Below are positions 28,094 through 37,664 of a stretch of 64,000 nt of DNA, in pieces. Position numbers and translations under genes: made by a program. The notes under the pieces are model-generated. The model ran no database searches. It saw only the letters and a list, made by a program, of their open reading frames with translations, and had not been told where the DNA came from. Source of the DNA: Bacteroidales bacterium (GTDB lineage Bacteria; Bacteroidota; Bacteroidia; Bacteroidales; F082); NCBI GenBank assembly GCA_024400295.1, contig JAKSNA010000001.1:1-64000 (forward strand), in the 5' to 3' direction. Numbering within the stretch: the stretch's first letter is position 1; each line of letters starts with the position of its first letter.

Positions 28094-29404
28094 ATGTCAT
28101 CATTCAAGATCAGAGGCGGAAACAAACTCAATGGCGTCATCGTTCCGCAGGGCGCCAAGAACGAAGCGATGCAGGTCATCTGCGCCGCTCTCCTCACCGA
28201 CGAGCCTGTGACAATCACGAACCTGCCGGACATCCTCGACATCAACAACCTCATCGAGCTGTTGAAGGGCATGGGTGTCGATGTGAGACGCACCAGCAAG
28301 AGCGAGGTGACGTTGCAGGCGAAAGAAATCAACCACGAGTATTTCGACACCGAAGACTTCCACGAGCGTGCCACACGTCTGCGCGGCAGCGTGATGATAC
28401 TCGGCCCGCTCCTCGCCCGCTTCGGCAACGGTTACATGCCACGGCCGGGCGGAGACAAGATCGGACGGCGCCGTCTCGACACGCATCTCATCGGCCTGCA
28501 GAACCTCGGAGCGTCGATGGAGACAACAGACATGGAATACTGCTATCATCTCGTCGCGCCGGAAGACGGACTCAAAGGGACATACATGCTCCTTGATGAG
28601 GCGTCGGTGACAGGCACCGCCAACATCGTGATGGCAGCGGTGATGGCCAAAGGCACCACCACCATCTTCAACGCGGCATGCGAGCCGTATCTCGTGCAGC
28701 TCTGCCGTATGCTCATCACCATGGGCGCAAAAATCGACGGCGTGGGTTCCAACCTGCTGCGAATCACAGGAGTGGAGAGACTGCACGGCACCACGCACCG
28801 CCTCCTCGCCGACATGATCGAGGTGGGCTCGTTCATAGGCCTCGCCGCGATGACAGGCTCCGACATCACCATCAAAGACGCCGGCATCCAAGACCTCGGC
28901 ATCATCCCCGCCACCTTCAAGAAGTTAGGCATCAAGATGGAGTTCATCGGCGACGACATACACATCCCGGCGCAACAGCACTACGAGGTTGACACCTTCC
29001 TCGACGGAAGCATCCTCACCATCGCCGACGCCCCGTGGCCTGGCTTCACCCCCGACCTGATAAGCATCATACTCGTCGTCGCGACACAGGCCAAAGGCAC
29101 CGTGCTGATACACCAGAAGATGTTCGAGAGCCGACTGTTCTTCGTTGACAAGCTCATCGACATGGGCGCTCAGGTGATACTCTGCGACCCGCACCGCGCC
29201 AACGTCATCGGACTCGACAGAAGCCACCAGCTCAAAGGGCTGAGGATGGCATCGCCCGACATCAGGGCCGGCGTCGCACTGCTCATCGCCGCGCTTTCCG
29301 CCAACGGGACATCAATAATCGACAACATCGACCAAATCGACCGCGGCTATCAGGACATCGACACACGACTACGCAGCCTCGGAGCCGACATCGAACGAAT
29401 CTGA
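28094..29404 (+). CDS. murA: UDP-N-acetylglucosamine 1-carboxyvinyltransferase
   Basis: MurA (436 aa) transfers enolpyruvate from PEP to UDP-GlcNAc, the first committed step of peptidoglycan synthesis. The KN pair in QGAKNEAM (Lys22) and the repeated inverse alpha/beta fold are present. The active-site loop reads MPRPGGDKIGRRRLDTH. The position that is Cys115 in E. coli is Asp121 here. Cys-to-Asp at this site is known to give intrinsic fosfomycin resistance while retaining activity. It follows the DUF4290 gene by 4 bases. Confidence 0.96.
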   Translation: MSSFKIRGGNKLNGVIVPQGAKNEAMQVICAALLTDEPVTITNLPDILDINNLIELLKGMGVDVRRTSKSEVTLQAKEINHEYFDTEDFHERATRLRGSVMILGPLLARFGNGYMPRPGGDKIGRRRLDTHLIGLQNLGASMETTDMEYCYHLVAPEDGLKGTYMLLDEASVTGTANIVMAAVMAKGTTTIFNAACEPYLVQLCRMLITMGAKIDGVGSNLLRITGVERLHGTTHRLLADMIEVGSFIGLAAMTGSDITIKDAGIQDLGIIPATFKKLGIKMEFIGDDIHIPAQQHYEVDTFLDGSILTIADAPWPGFTPDLISIILVVATQAKGTVLIHQKMFESRLFFVDKLIDMGAQVILCDPHRANVIGLDRSHQLKGLRMASPDIRAGVALLIAALSANGTSIIDNIDQIDRGYQDIDTRLRSLGADIERI

Positions 29405-29412
29405 CAAACGAA

Positions 29413-29446
29413 GAGCCAGTGACATTTTGTCATTCCGGCTTTTTTG
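29413..29446 (+). terminator. Possible terminator after murA, overlapping the chaperone palindrome
   Basis: AGCC and GGCT can enclose TGACA-TTT-TGTCA, giving an imperfect stem followed by a run of six T. This would close the murA transcript. The inner palindrome is shared with the htpG upstream region, which lacks the outer stem, so it may serve a second purpose. Confidence 0.4.
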
Positions 29447-29460
29447 GCAATGTTTTTGAT
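29420..29460 (+). promoter_or_regulatory. Palindrome plus sigma-54-like promoter upstream of grpE
   Basis: A perfect inverted repeat TGACA-TTT-TGTCA (29420-29432) is followed by TTGGCA (444-449) and TTGA (456-459). The GG to G spacing is 12 bases, as in the -24/-12 arrangement of sigma-54 promoters, though the -12 GC is GA. A matching arrangement lies upstream of htpG at 59187-59236. No TAnnTTTG promoter was seen for grpE. Confidence 0.5.
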
Positions 29461-29504
29461 TGAATCCGGCGGTTTTTTTGGAAAAGAATTAAAAAATATA
29501 TAAC

Positions 29505-30083
29505 ATGAGTGACAAGAAAAAGAACAAGAAAGATTCTCAAGACACTGAGAATAAAGATGTTAAGAATGAAAAAGAAGAAATGAAAGAGACGGCAGAAACC
29601 GTTGAGACATCCGAAGCCACAGAAGTTCAGGAAAACTCAGAACTGAAAGAACTTCAGGATAAATACAACGAGTTGAACGACAAATACGTGCGTCTCTATT
29701 CAGAATATGACAATTACCGCAAGCGCACCGCCAACGAGAAGATCGAGCTGATCAAGACGGCGGCGGAAGGCACAATCAGCGCGATGCTGCCTGTTTTAGA
29801 CGACTTCGAGCGTGCGCTTCCGACCATGGAGAAGAGCGAAGACAAGAGCAACTACGAAGGTGCATTATTGATTTACAACAAGTTAAAGAAGACATTGGAA
29901 CAGAAAGGTCTTGAAGAGATCAACGCCAGCGGCACGGATTTCAACACCGACGAGCATGAAGCCCTGACGCAGATCCCCACCCCTGATGAGAGCATGAAAG
30001 GCAAGGTGATGGACGTCATCCAGAAAGGATATAAACTTAACGGGAAAGTCATCCGCTTCGCACGCGTCGTTGTCGGATGTTAA
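29505..30083 (+). CDS. grpE: Nucleotide exchange factor GrpE
   Basis: GrpE (192 aa) releases ADP from DnaK. A charged, disordered N-terminus (residues 1-45, Lys/Glu-rich) leads into a long coiled coil (LKELQDKYNELNDKYVRLYSEY) and the beta-wing domain, with the family C-terminal signature KGYKLNGKVIRFARVVVG. It is followed 26 bases later by dnaJ. dnaK itself is not in the window. Confidence 0.96.
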   Translation: MSDKKKNKKDSQDTENKDVKNEKEEMKETAETVETSEATEVQENSELKELQDKYNELNDKYVRLYSEYDNYRKRTANEKIELIKTAAEGTISAMLPVLDDFERALPTMEKSEDKSNYEGALLIYNKLKKTLEQKGLEEINASGTDFNTDEHEALTQIPTPDESMKGKVMDVIQKGYKLNGKVIRFARVVVGC

Positions 30084-30109
30084 CATATTGAGCTTCATAG
30101 CTTTAAAAA

Positions 30110-31264
30110 ATGGAAAAGAGAGATTACTACGAAGTGCTGGAAGTTCAGAAGAACGCCACAGCCGATGAGATCAAGAAAGCATACAGGAAGAAAGCCTTGC
30201 AGTACCATCCTGACAGGAACCCTGGCGACAAGGAGGCCGAGGAGAAGTTCAAGGAGGCAGCGGAGGCGTACAGTGTCCTGAGCGATGATAACAAACGTGC
30301 CCGTTACGACCGTTACGGTTTTGCCGGAGCGCAGGGACAAGACTTCAGCGGAGCCTCAATGAACGACATCTTCGGTCAGTTCGGCGACATCCTGAACGAC
30401 CTCTTCGGAGGAGGTTTCAGCGGTTTCGGAGGAGGCTTTGGCGGGGGCTTTGGAGGCGGCTCACAACGCCCGGTCTATCGCGGCTCAAACCTCCGTCTCA
30501 AAGTCAAGCTCACCCTCGACGAGGTCAGCACAGGAGTGAAGAAAAAAGTGAAGGTGAACAAATACGTGCCATGCACCAAATGCGGCGGCACAGGCTCGGA
30601 GGACGGGAAGACAGAGACATGCCCGACATGTCACGGAAGAGGTCAGGTCGTGACATCACGCAACTCCATATTCGGGCAGATGCAGACCGTTTCGGTATGT
30701 CCCACATGTAAGGGCGAAGGCCACATCATAAAGAAAAAATGCTCATGCTGCAACGGTGACGGCATCGTCAAAGGCGAGGAAGTCATAGAACTTGATATTC
30801 CGGCAGGCGTGGCCGAAGGGATGCAGCTGTCGGTCAGAGGCAAAGGCAACGCGGGCGCACACAACGGTGTCGCCGGCGACCTCCTCATCCTCATCGAAGA
30901 GACAAAAGACGACAAGCTCGAACGCGATGGCAACAACCTGATTTACAACCTGTTCGTCAGTATACCGCAGGCTGCTCTCGGCTGCAGCGTTGATGTGCCT
31001 TGCATTGGCGGGACCGTCAACATCAAGATTCCGGCAGGCACGCAAAGCGGCGACATCATCAGGCTGAGGGGCAAGGGGCTGCCGGAAGTCAACAGCTACT
31101 CGAAAGGCGAGCTCATCGTGAACGTGAACGTATGGACACCGAAGAGGCTCTCGAAAGACGAAGAGCAGATGATGAAGACGCTCCTCGAAAGCGACAACTT
31201 CAAGCCAAAGCCGGGTGCCAACGACAAAAGCGCCTTCGATAAGATAAGAGACTTCTTCAGTTAA
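30110..31264 (+). CDS. dnaJ: Chaperone DnaJ (type I)
   Basis: DnaJ (384 aa) delivers substrates to DnaK and stimulates its ATPase. The J domain has the HPD motif ([10 protein letters not shown], about residues 31-40). A Gly/Phe-rich linker ([18 protein letters not shown]) follows. The four zinc-binding repeats are [24 protein letters not shown] and CSCCNGDG, all complete. The C-terminal substrate domains follow. It pairs with grpE under the putative chaperone promoter. Confidence 0.97.
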   Translation: MEKRDYYEVLEVQKNATADEIKKAYRKKALQYHPDRNPGDKEAEEKFKEAAEAYSVLSDDNKRARYDRYGFAGAQGQDFSGASMNDIFGQFGDILNDLFGGGFSGFGGGFGGGFGGGSQRPVYRGSNLRLKVKLTLDEVSTGVKKKVKVNKYVPCTKCGGTGSEDGKTETCPTCHGRGQVVTSRNSIFGQMQTVSVCPTCKGEGHIIKKKCSCCNGDGIVKGEEVIELDIPAGVAEGMQLSVRGKGNAGAHNGVAGDLLILIEETKDDKLERDGNNLIYNLFVSIPQAALGCSVDVPCIGGTVNIKIPAGTQSGDIIRLRGKGLPEVNSYSKGELIVNVNVWTPKRLSKDEEQMMKTLLESDNFKPKPGANDKSAFDKIRDFFS

Positions 31265-31346
31265 GCAGGAGGGTGAGGAATCCAGGTACTTGAGGAATTA
31301 AGTATGTTGAGAAAGCAAATTTAACAATAAGTTTAACAAACTGATT

Positions 31347-31898
31347 ATGAATATATTGAAAAAAAACAAAAGTGAGATTACTGAAACTTCGGTTGTTTCA
31401 AGAAAATCAGAGATTCAAAGATCCACTGACGAGGCTCACAAAGAGATGATGGATCTGATGAGAGGCTTCTTTGACAACGGAAAACCTCAAGTAGGGATTT
31501 TTTGGTACGATTATGCAAATAACAAACTATTTGGTGTTCAGAAGGATGATGCCGACAAGTACGCAGAAAAGAACAAAATAGGGACACTTCACAAACTTCA
31601 TAAAAGTTACTGTACCAAACAACATTTCAGAGCCGTCGCAAACAATGAGACCAACTCGATATTCTTTTCAGAAAACAATTACACCTTGATTCCAAGAGGC
31701 AGAGTCTTCGTCAAACCCGACATGACCTTTTATGTCACAGTAGGCGAATGGATCAACGGGTTCATAGGCGAAGAAAAACTCATTGATCAGGATAAATTGA
31801 GAGAACTCATTGAAGATGAATTCAATCTGACTGATTTCGATTACCTTATTGACGAACACTGGAACATAGGACGTGGTTGGTCCGAAGACAAATTTTAG
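31347..31898 (+). CDS. Unknown protein coupled to an ABC exporter
   Basis: I do not recognise this 183-residue protein. It has no signal peptide or membrane helix. Distinct features are GIFWYDYANNKLFGVQ, HKLHKSYCTKQHF and an acidic C-terminal half (LIEDEFNLTDFDYLIDEHW). The first 40 residues are polar and probably flexible. Its stop lies one base before the ATG of the ABC ATPase at 31900, so the two are almost surely translated together. The gap to dnaJ (82 bases) holds degenerate AGGAATT-type repeat sequence, suggesting a separate unit. Codon use is more AT-rich than the neighbouring genes. Confidence 0.75.
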   Translation: MNILKKNKSEITETSVVSRKSEIQRSTDEAHKEMMDLMRGFFDNGKPQVGIFWYDYANNKLFGVQKDDADKYAEKNKIGTLHKLHKSYCTKQHFRAVANNETNSIFFSENNYTLIPRGRVFVKPDMTFYVTVGEWINGFIGEEKLIDQDKLRELIEDEFNLTDFDYLIDEHWNIGRGWSEDKF

Positions 31899-31899
31899 C

Positions 31900-32814
31900 A
31901 TGAACTATTTGGAAATCAAAAACGTAAGCAAGTCGTACGGCATGAAGAAAGTGCTGGACGACATCTCCATTTCCGTGCCGCAGCAGAGCATCTACGGACT
32001 CCTCGGACCGAACGGAGCGGGAAAGACCACACTCATCAGAATCATCAACCAGATAACCATGCCCGACACGGGACAAGTCTTACTCAACGGCAATCCGTTG
32101 TCACCCAAAGACGTGGAAATCATCGGCTATCTGCCCGAAGAACGCGGGCTGTACAAGAAGATGAAGGTCGGCGAACAAGCCGTATATCTCGCACAGCTCA
32201 AAGGCATGGACAGACGTGATGCCGACAACAAACTCAGACATTGGTTCGTGAAATTCGGCATAACCGAATGGTGGGACAAGAAAGTCGAAGAACTCAGCAA
32301 AGGAATGCAGCAGAAGGTGCAGTTCATCGTCACCGTGATACACGAGCCGAAACTGCTTATCTTCGACGAGCCGTTTTCCGGCTTCGACCCCGTGAACGTG
32401 AACCTGCTGAAAAACGAGATTCTGGAACTTCGCGACAAGGGAGCCACGATATTGTTCTCAACGCACAACATGGCATCGGTGGAGGAACTCTGCGACAACA
32501 TCATGCTTATTAATAAAGGTGAGAAAATCCTCGAAGGCAAGGTGAGCGACATCAAGCAGCAATACAAGAGCCACATATACGAGATGATTGTCAGACCTTT
32601 CAAGGAAGGAATCGACGTGCCGGAAGGCAACACGATAACAGCGATGGAGAACGACAGAGACGGCAACGTGCATATCACCGTCAAGTCGGCGAACTCCAAC
32701 GAACTGATCAGGAGTGTATTAGACGAAGGCGAGCTCGTCTCGTACAAAGAGATACTCCCTTCGATGAACGACATCTTCATCAATTTAGTAACAGCAAATT
32801 CGTCGAACAGCTAA
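31900..32814 (+). CDS. ABC transporter ATP-binding protein (ABC-2/Nat type)
   Basis: A 304-residue ATPase of a drug/Na+ export-type ABC-2 system. It has the P-loop GPNGAGKTT, the signature LSKGMQQKVQF, the Walker B LLIFDEPFSGFDP and the H-loop FSTHN. The C-terminal extension (about 215-304) is typical of NatA-like proteins. The start at 31900 (MNYLEIKNVSKSYG) avoids overlap with the upstream gene. The permease follows 12 bases downstream. The substrate is unknown. Confidence 0.93.
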   Translation: MNYLEIKNVSKSYGMKKVLDDISISVPQQSIYGLLGPNGAGKTTLIRIINQITMPDTGQVLLNGNPLSPKDVEIIGYLPEERGLYKKMKVGEQAVYLAQLKGMDRRDADNKLRHWFVKFGITEWWDKKVEELSKGMQQKVQFIVTVIHEPKLLIFDEPFSGFDPVNVNLLKNEILELRDKGATILFSTHNMASVEELCDNIMLINKGEKILEGKVSDIKQQYKSHIYEMIVRPFKEGIDVPEGNTITAMENDRDGNVHITVKSANSNELIRSVLDEGELVSYKEILPSMNDIFINLVTANSSNS

Positions 32815-32826
32815 AAAACACTCATC

Positions 32827-34149
32827 ATGAAAATCGGAATCATAATACAGAGAGAATATCTGACACGAGTAAAAAAGAAATCGTTCTTAATCATAACGTT
32901 CCTCACCCCTATCCTCTTCGCGGCGCTGATGTTTCTGCCGTCGATACTGATGCTCAACTCAGAAAAACTTGAGGACAAGAGAGCCATCGCCGTATGCGAC
33001 GAATCGGGCATTTTCAAGGGGAAATTCGAGGACACCGACGCCAACAGCTTCATCTATTCTGACCAAGACCTCGACGAGCTAAAGGCTCTGGTCAAGGAAG
33101 GCGTTTATGACGGCGTGCTGTTCATTCCGGCGACACAGCTGAACGTACCCACCAGCGCCGAGCTTTACAGTCAGGAGCCACTGCCCATGACATTGACCTC
33201 ACACATCAAGAGCAACATGAAGCAAGCCATTGAGCACCAGAAACTTTTGGCCTCAGGCATCGACCCCGACATCGTGAAATCGGCGATGGGCACCACGATA
33301 ACATTGCAGACAGTGCGCATGGACGAGGTGAACGGCGAGGAGGTCGAGAAAAAGAGCTTCGGCGAGTTCGAGATGATTTTCGGTCTGTTCCTTGCGATGA
33401 TAATCTATTTTGTGGTGTTCCTTTTCGGCTCGCAGGTGATGCGCGGTGTCATCGAAGAGAAGACAAACAGAATCATCGAAGTCCTTGTATGTTCGGTGAA
33501 GCCTTTCGAGCTGATGATGGGCAAGATCATCGGCATCGCGCTCGTCGGACTGACACAGTTTGTGCTTTGGATTGTGCTGTCATTAGGAATTTACACAGCT
33601 GTAACCATGGCGACCGGCACGCCAGACCTGCTGTCTAACGGCACAGTCATGTCGGAACAAGTTATTGATGCGCAACAAATTACAGAAGGCGATGAAATGT
33701 TAAAAGAGGTTATGGATGTCGTGCATTCAATCAATTTCAGTGAAATTCTCTGGTGCTTCCTGCTGTATTTCATCGGCGGTTATTTCCTTTATGCCGCGAT
33801 GTTCGCCGCCACCGGCTCAGCATGTGACAACGAGACCGACTCACAGCAGTTCACGCTGCCCATCTCGATACCTCTGATACTCGCCATAGTATGTTCTACA
33901 GGCATTGCCAACGCGCCTAACAGCAGCTTAAGCATCTGGTTGTCAATGATTCCGTTCACATCGCCGGTGGCGATGATGCTCAGGATTCCGTACGGAGTGC
34001 CATATTGGCAGATCGGCGTGTCGGCGGCGATTCTGGTATTGACATTCGTAATCTTCACGTGGCTTGCCGCAAAAATCTACAGGACAGGTATCCTGATGTA
34101 CGGGAAGAAAGTCAGCTGGAAAGAGCTTCTGAAATGGCTGAGATATTAG
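32827..34149 (+). CDS. ABC-2 type permease
   Basis: Membrane partner (440 aa) of the preceding ATPase. One membrane helix lies near residues 18-38 (KSFLIITFLTPILFAALMFL). An extracytoplasmic domain of about 140 residues follows, then five or six C-terminal helices from about residue 185 (FGLFLAMIIYFVVFLFGSQV). The cytosolic VMRGVIEEKTNRIIEVLVCS is the NatB/ABC-2 coupling-helix signature. It ends the short operon. Confidence 0.92.
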   Translation: MKIGIIIQREYLTRVKKKSFLIITFLTPILFAALMFLPSILMLNSEKLEDKRAIAVCDESGIFKGKFEDTDANSFIYSDQDLDELKALVKEGVYDGVLFIPATQLNVPTSAELYSQEPLPMTLTSHIKSNMKQAIEHQKLLASGIDPDIVKSAMGTTITLQTVRMDEVNGEEVEKKSFGEFEMIFGLFLAMIIYFVVFLFGSQVMRGVIEEKTNRIIEVLVCSVKPFELMMGKIIGIALVGLTQFVLWIVLSLGIYTAVTMATGTPDLLSNGTVMSEQVIDAQQITEGDEMLKEVMDVVHSINFSEILWCFLLYFIGGYFLYAAMFAATGSACDNETDSQQFTLPISIPLILAIVCSTGIANAPNSSLSIWLSMIPFTSPVAMMLRIPYGVPYWQIGVSAAILVLTFVIFTWLAAKIYRTGILMYGKKVSWKELLKWLRY

Positions 34150-34198
34150 AGGAGAGTTAAAAGAGGAGAGTTAAGAGAGGAGAATCGCGTAGCGATTC
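34149..34198. repeat. GAGAGTTAA-type repeat ending in a palindrome
   Basis: Starting at the permease stop, two and a half copies of a 14-bp purine unit (GAGGAGAGTTAAAA) are followed by a hairpin GAATCGC-GTA-GCGATTC (34182-34198). There is no T-run. The layout matches the element inside the ribosomal operon at 2799-2918. Confidence 0.7.
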
Positions 34199-34282
34199 CA
34201 CATCCATAGATAGACGCGGGATTTGTTTTTAACGTGGTATTTGTTTATGTTGAAACATGCGTTTATTTTTATGAAAAAAATG

Positions 34283-34314
34283 TTTGGTGGCGAAATAAAA
34301 AAGTCGTATTTTTG
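34283..34314 (+). promoter_or_regulatory. Canonical Bacteroidota promoter for secDF
   Basis: TTTG (34283-34286), exactly 20 bases, then TATTTTTG (34307-34314). This is the best consensus match in the window. The leader to the ATG at 34378 is about 57 bases. Confidence 0.85.
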
Positions 34315-34377
34315 CACGCTCAAAATTAAGATTTGAAAACAACAAAAAAATAAGTTTAATAATCAAATTCAATTACA

Positions 34378-37300
34378 ATGCAGAACAAAGGAGTCATTAA
34401 GCTTTTGGCAGTGTTATTGGCAGTCTTCACGGTGTACCAGTTGTCATTCACGTTCGTGACAAAGCACATCGAGGGTAAAGCCGAGAAATACGCCCAGAGC
34501 CAGGAATCACTCACATTGGCGCAAAAAATGGCCAATGGTGACCAGAAAGCTTACGAGGAATTGCTGGATTCGATCCAGACAGCGAGAGAGACATACTATC
34601 TCGACTCGATAGGCACAGTTAAAGTTTACATGTGGCAGGACTACCGCAAGTGCAAGGAGCAGGAGTTGAACCTCGGCCTTGACCTTAAGGGTGGTATGAA
34701 CGTTATGATGGAAGTGTCAGTCCCTGACATCATCTACGCTCTCTCAGGCAACGCACAGAACAAAGACAACACATTCAGACAGGCCATGGACGAGGCCAAG
34801 GCGCAGCACCTCAACAGCCAGAAGGACTTTGTTGACCTTTTCGGCGAAGCATACCAGAGACTCGATCCGAACGCGCGCCTCGCCTCCATCTTCCTCTTTG
34901 AGTTCAAAGACAAAGGCATCACCGTCAATTCGACAAACGACGAGGTCTTGAAGGTCATCAAAGACGAGACAAGCAGCGCCATAGACCGTTCATATCAGAT
35001 TCTGAGAACACGTATCGACCGTTTCGGTGTGGCACAGCCTAACATCCAGAAACTTGAAGGATCAGGCCGTATCTTAGTCGAGCTTCCGGGCATCAAGGAC
35101 CCGAAGCGTGTCCGCAAACTCTTACAGGGCACGGCACAGCTCGAGTTCTGGGAGACTTACAACTTCAATGAGATCTATCAGCATTTTGAGGAAGCCAACG
35201 CCCGTCTCGCCGAGATAGAGAAAGCGACAGCTACAGAGAAGACCGAAACAGCTGAAGAAGTCAAGGAAGACAGCGAAGACCTCGCTCTCCTCAGCCAGAT
35301 GTCAGCGGAAGACTCTCTGAAGAAGGCACGGACGGAAGCCATCGAGTCATTCCAGAAGAACAACCCGTTGTACGCAGTGCTTCAGCCTTCATTCTACACA
35401 AATGCCAACGGCATGATGGCACCGGCAGAGACAGCCCGCGTCGGCATGGCTCTCGTGAAAGACACGGCTAACGTCAACAGAATGCTCAAGCAAGTCAGCT
35501 CGATCTTCCCGCGCAACCTCCGTTTCGCATGGTGCGTGAAGCCTAACAAGACTGCCGACGGAGCAGAATACATCGACCTCGTCGCGCTGAAGGCCAACAA
35601 AGAAAACAAATGCTCGCTCGGCGGTGAAGTCATCACCGACGCACGTCAGGACTACGACCAGAACGGCCGCGTGCAGGTTGACATGCAGATGAACACAGAA
35701 GGCGCGAAGGCATGGAAACGCCTGACAGGTGACAACATCCACCGTCAGGTTGCTGTCGTCCTCGACAACTACGTATATTCATATCCTGTCGTCAATGACG
35801 AGATCCCTGGCGGACGCTCACAGATCTCCGGCGGCGACATGACCGTTGAAGAAGCTCAGGACTTGGCTAACATCCTGAAAGCCGGTAAGTTGCCGGCTCC
35901 GGCGAGAGTTCTTGAAGAGAACGTCGTCGGTCCGTCACTCGGTCAGGAAGCCATCACATCAGGTTTCTGGTCGTTTATCATCGCATTCTGCCTCGTCCTT
36001 CTCTATATGCTGTTTTTCTACAGCAAGGCAGGTCTGGCAGCCGACATCGCATTGCTCGTGAACATCGTGTTCTTCTTCGGTGTCATCGCGTCATTCGGCA
36101 CAGTGCTCACACTCCCTGGCATCGCAGGTATCGTGTTGACATTAGGTATGGCTGTTGACTCTAACGTCATCATCTTCGAACGTATAAAGGAAGAAATCGC
36201 GGCAGGCAAAGGCTTGCGCCTCGCAGTTGCCGACGGTTTCAAGGCAGCTTACTCAGCCATCCTCGACGGTCAGATCACCACATTCCTCACAGGTCTCATC
36301 CTCTTCGAATTCGGTACAGGCCCTGTCCAAGGTTTCGCAACGACATTGATGATCGGTATCTGCACATCGTTGTTCACCTCAATCTTCATCACACGTCTCA
36401 TCCTCGACAGATGGGTTGAGAAAGGCAAGGATGTCAAGTTCTCGACCGACATGACACGTGACTTCATGAAGCACGCAAACTTCGACTTCATCAAGTTCCG
36501 CAAGACAGCCTTCATCATCGGTGGCGCAATGATTCTCGTGAGTGCAATCTCACTCTGCACATTGAAACTCAACCTCGGCATTGACTTCAAGGGTGGCCGT
36601 AACTACGTCATCCGTTTCGACAGGGAAGTCAACGATAACGAGGTTCGTGAAGCTCTCACAGCCATCGACATCTTCCAGGCAGCCAACGAGACACCACTCG
36701 TCAAGACATTCGGTCCTGCCAATCAGGTGAAGGTCACGACCAAATACATGGTTGACAACGATGACCCTGAAGTTGACGCACAGATTCAGGAAGTGTTCTT
36801 CGAAGCGTTGAAGGGATTCTACACAGGCAACGTGACATACCAGCAGTTCTCATCAGACGATGTCTCGATAGGCATCATGAGTTCACAGAAAGTCGGCGGT
36901 ACCATCGCTGACGACGTGACACGCAAGGCATTCTGGGCAGTCGCATTCTCGTTGGTAGTCATCTTCGTCTATATCGCAATCCGTTTCAGAAGATGGCAGT
37001 ACGGTGTGTCTTCAATCATCGCATTGGCACACGACACCATCATCGTGATTGGTATGTACTCACTGCTTTACAGCGTCATGCCGTTCTCAATGGAGGTTGA
37101 CCAGTCGTTCATCGCAGCGGTGCTGACAATCATCGGTTACTCAATCAACAACACCGTGGTTATCTTCGACCGTATCCGTGAGAACGTCGCGTTGTTCCCG
37201 AAGAAGACGTGGTACGACAGAATCAACAACGGTGTCAACAGCACCTTGATGCGTTCAATCAACACATCAGGCACAACGTTGGTTGTATTGCTCGCCATCT

Positions 37301-37470
37301 TCATCTTCGGCGGCGAGACGATTCGCGGCTTCGTGTTCGCATTGCTCGTAGGTATCGTGGCCGGTACATTCTCGTCACTCTTCATCGCTTCACCATTCGC
37401 TTACCTCCTTTTCAAAGGCAAAGAGCAGGATGCCAAGTTGCTTGAAGAAGCCAACGCAAAGAGAAAATAA
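34378..37470 (+). CDS. secDF: Fused protein translocase SecD-SecF
   Basis: A single 1030-residue chain combining SecD and SecF, which use the proton-motive force to complete protein export. Residues 1-20 form the first helix. The SecD signature LGLDLKGGMNVMMEV is near residue 100, and the P1 domain is enlarged by a charged insert (about 285-330, rich in Glu/Ala/Thr). SecD helices follow from about 520. SecF begins near 700, with GIDFKGGRNYVI near 735 and helices to the end. Fusion is common in Bacteroidota. A strong terminator follows. Confidence 0.96.
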   Translation: MQNKGVIKLLAVLLAVFTVYQLSFTFVTKHIEGKAEKYAQSQESLTLAQKMANGDQKAYEELLDSIQTARETYYLDSIGTVKVYMWQDYRKCKEQELNLGLDLKGGMNVMMEVSVPDIIYALSGNAQNKDNTFRQAMDEAKAQHLNSQKDFVDLFGEAYQRLDPNARLASIFLFEFKDKGITVNSTNDEVLKVIKDETSSAIDRSYQILRTRIDRFGVAQPNIQKLEGSGRILVELPGIKDPKRVRKLLQGTAQLEFWETYNFNEIYQHFEEANARLAEIEKATATEKTETAEEVKEDSEDLALLSQMSAEDSLKKARTEAIESFQKNNPLYAVLQPSFYTNANGMMAPAETARVGMALVKDTANVNRMLKQVSSIFPRNLRFAWCVKPNKTADGAEYIDLVALKANKENKCSLGGEVITDARQDYDQNGRVQVDMQMNTEGAKAWKRLTGDNIHRQVAVVLDNYVYSYPVVNDEIPGGRSQISGGDMTVEEAQDLANILKAGKLPAPARVLEENVVGPSLGQEAITSGFWSFIIAFCLVLLYMLFFYSKAGLAADIALLVNIVFFFGVIASFGTVLTLPGIAGIVLTLGMAVDSNVIIFERIKEEIAAGKGLRLAVADGFKAAYSAILDGQITTFLTGLILFEFGTGPVQGFATTLMIGICTSLFTSIFITRLILDRWVEKGKDVKFSTDMTRDFMKHANFDFIKFRKTAFIIGGAMILVSAISLCTLKLNLGIDFKGGRNYVIRFDREVNDNEVREALTAIDIFQAANETPLVKTFGPANQVKVTTKYMVDNDDPEVDAQIQEVFFEALKGFYTGNVTYQQFSSDDVSIGIMSSQKVGGTIADDVTRKAFWAVAFSLVVIFVYIAIRFRRWQYGVSSIIALAHDTIIVIGMYSLLYSVMPFSMEVDQSFIAAVLTIIGYSINNTVVIFDRIRENVALFPKKTWYDRINNGVNSTLMRSINTSGTTLVVLLAIFIFGGETIRGFVFALLVGIVAGTFSSLFIASPFAYLLFKGKEQDAKLLEEANAKRK

Positions 37471-37493
37471 TTGTCTCATACAATAAACCAAAG

Positions 37494-37527
37494 AGAGACG
37501 GGGCAACACAACCCCGTCTCTTTTTTT
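37494..37527 (+). terminator. Terminator of secDF
   Basis: AGAGACGGGG pairs perfectly with CCCCGTCTCT across an 8-base loop and is followed by seven T. Confidence 0.95.
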
Positions 37528-37551
37528 ACCACTAACAACATCCCACGAATT

Positions 37552-37598
37552 TCACTTTTATCTTTTATCTCTCATCTTTTATCTCTCATCTTTTTCTC
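37552..37598. repeat. Pyrimidine-rich tandem repeat upstream of the OmpA gene
   Basis: Two and a half copies of a 14-bp unit (CTTTTATCTCTCAT), without G, between the secDF terminator and the OmpA-gene promoter. Confidence 0.75.
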
Positions 37599-37618
37599 GC
37601 ATATATCAAAAAAAAATG

Positions 37619-37626
37619 TAATTTTG
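37619..37626 (+). promoter_or_regulatory. -7 promoter element for the OmpA-purM-prfA-pyrF operon
   Basis: TAATTTTG, 38 bases before the ATG at 37665, fits TAnnTTTG. The -33 element is not evident. Confidence 0.55.
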
Positions 37627-37664
37627 CAAGATTGTTTTCGTTATACACGACAAAAGATAATTTT

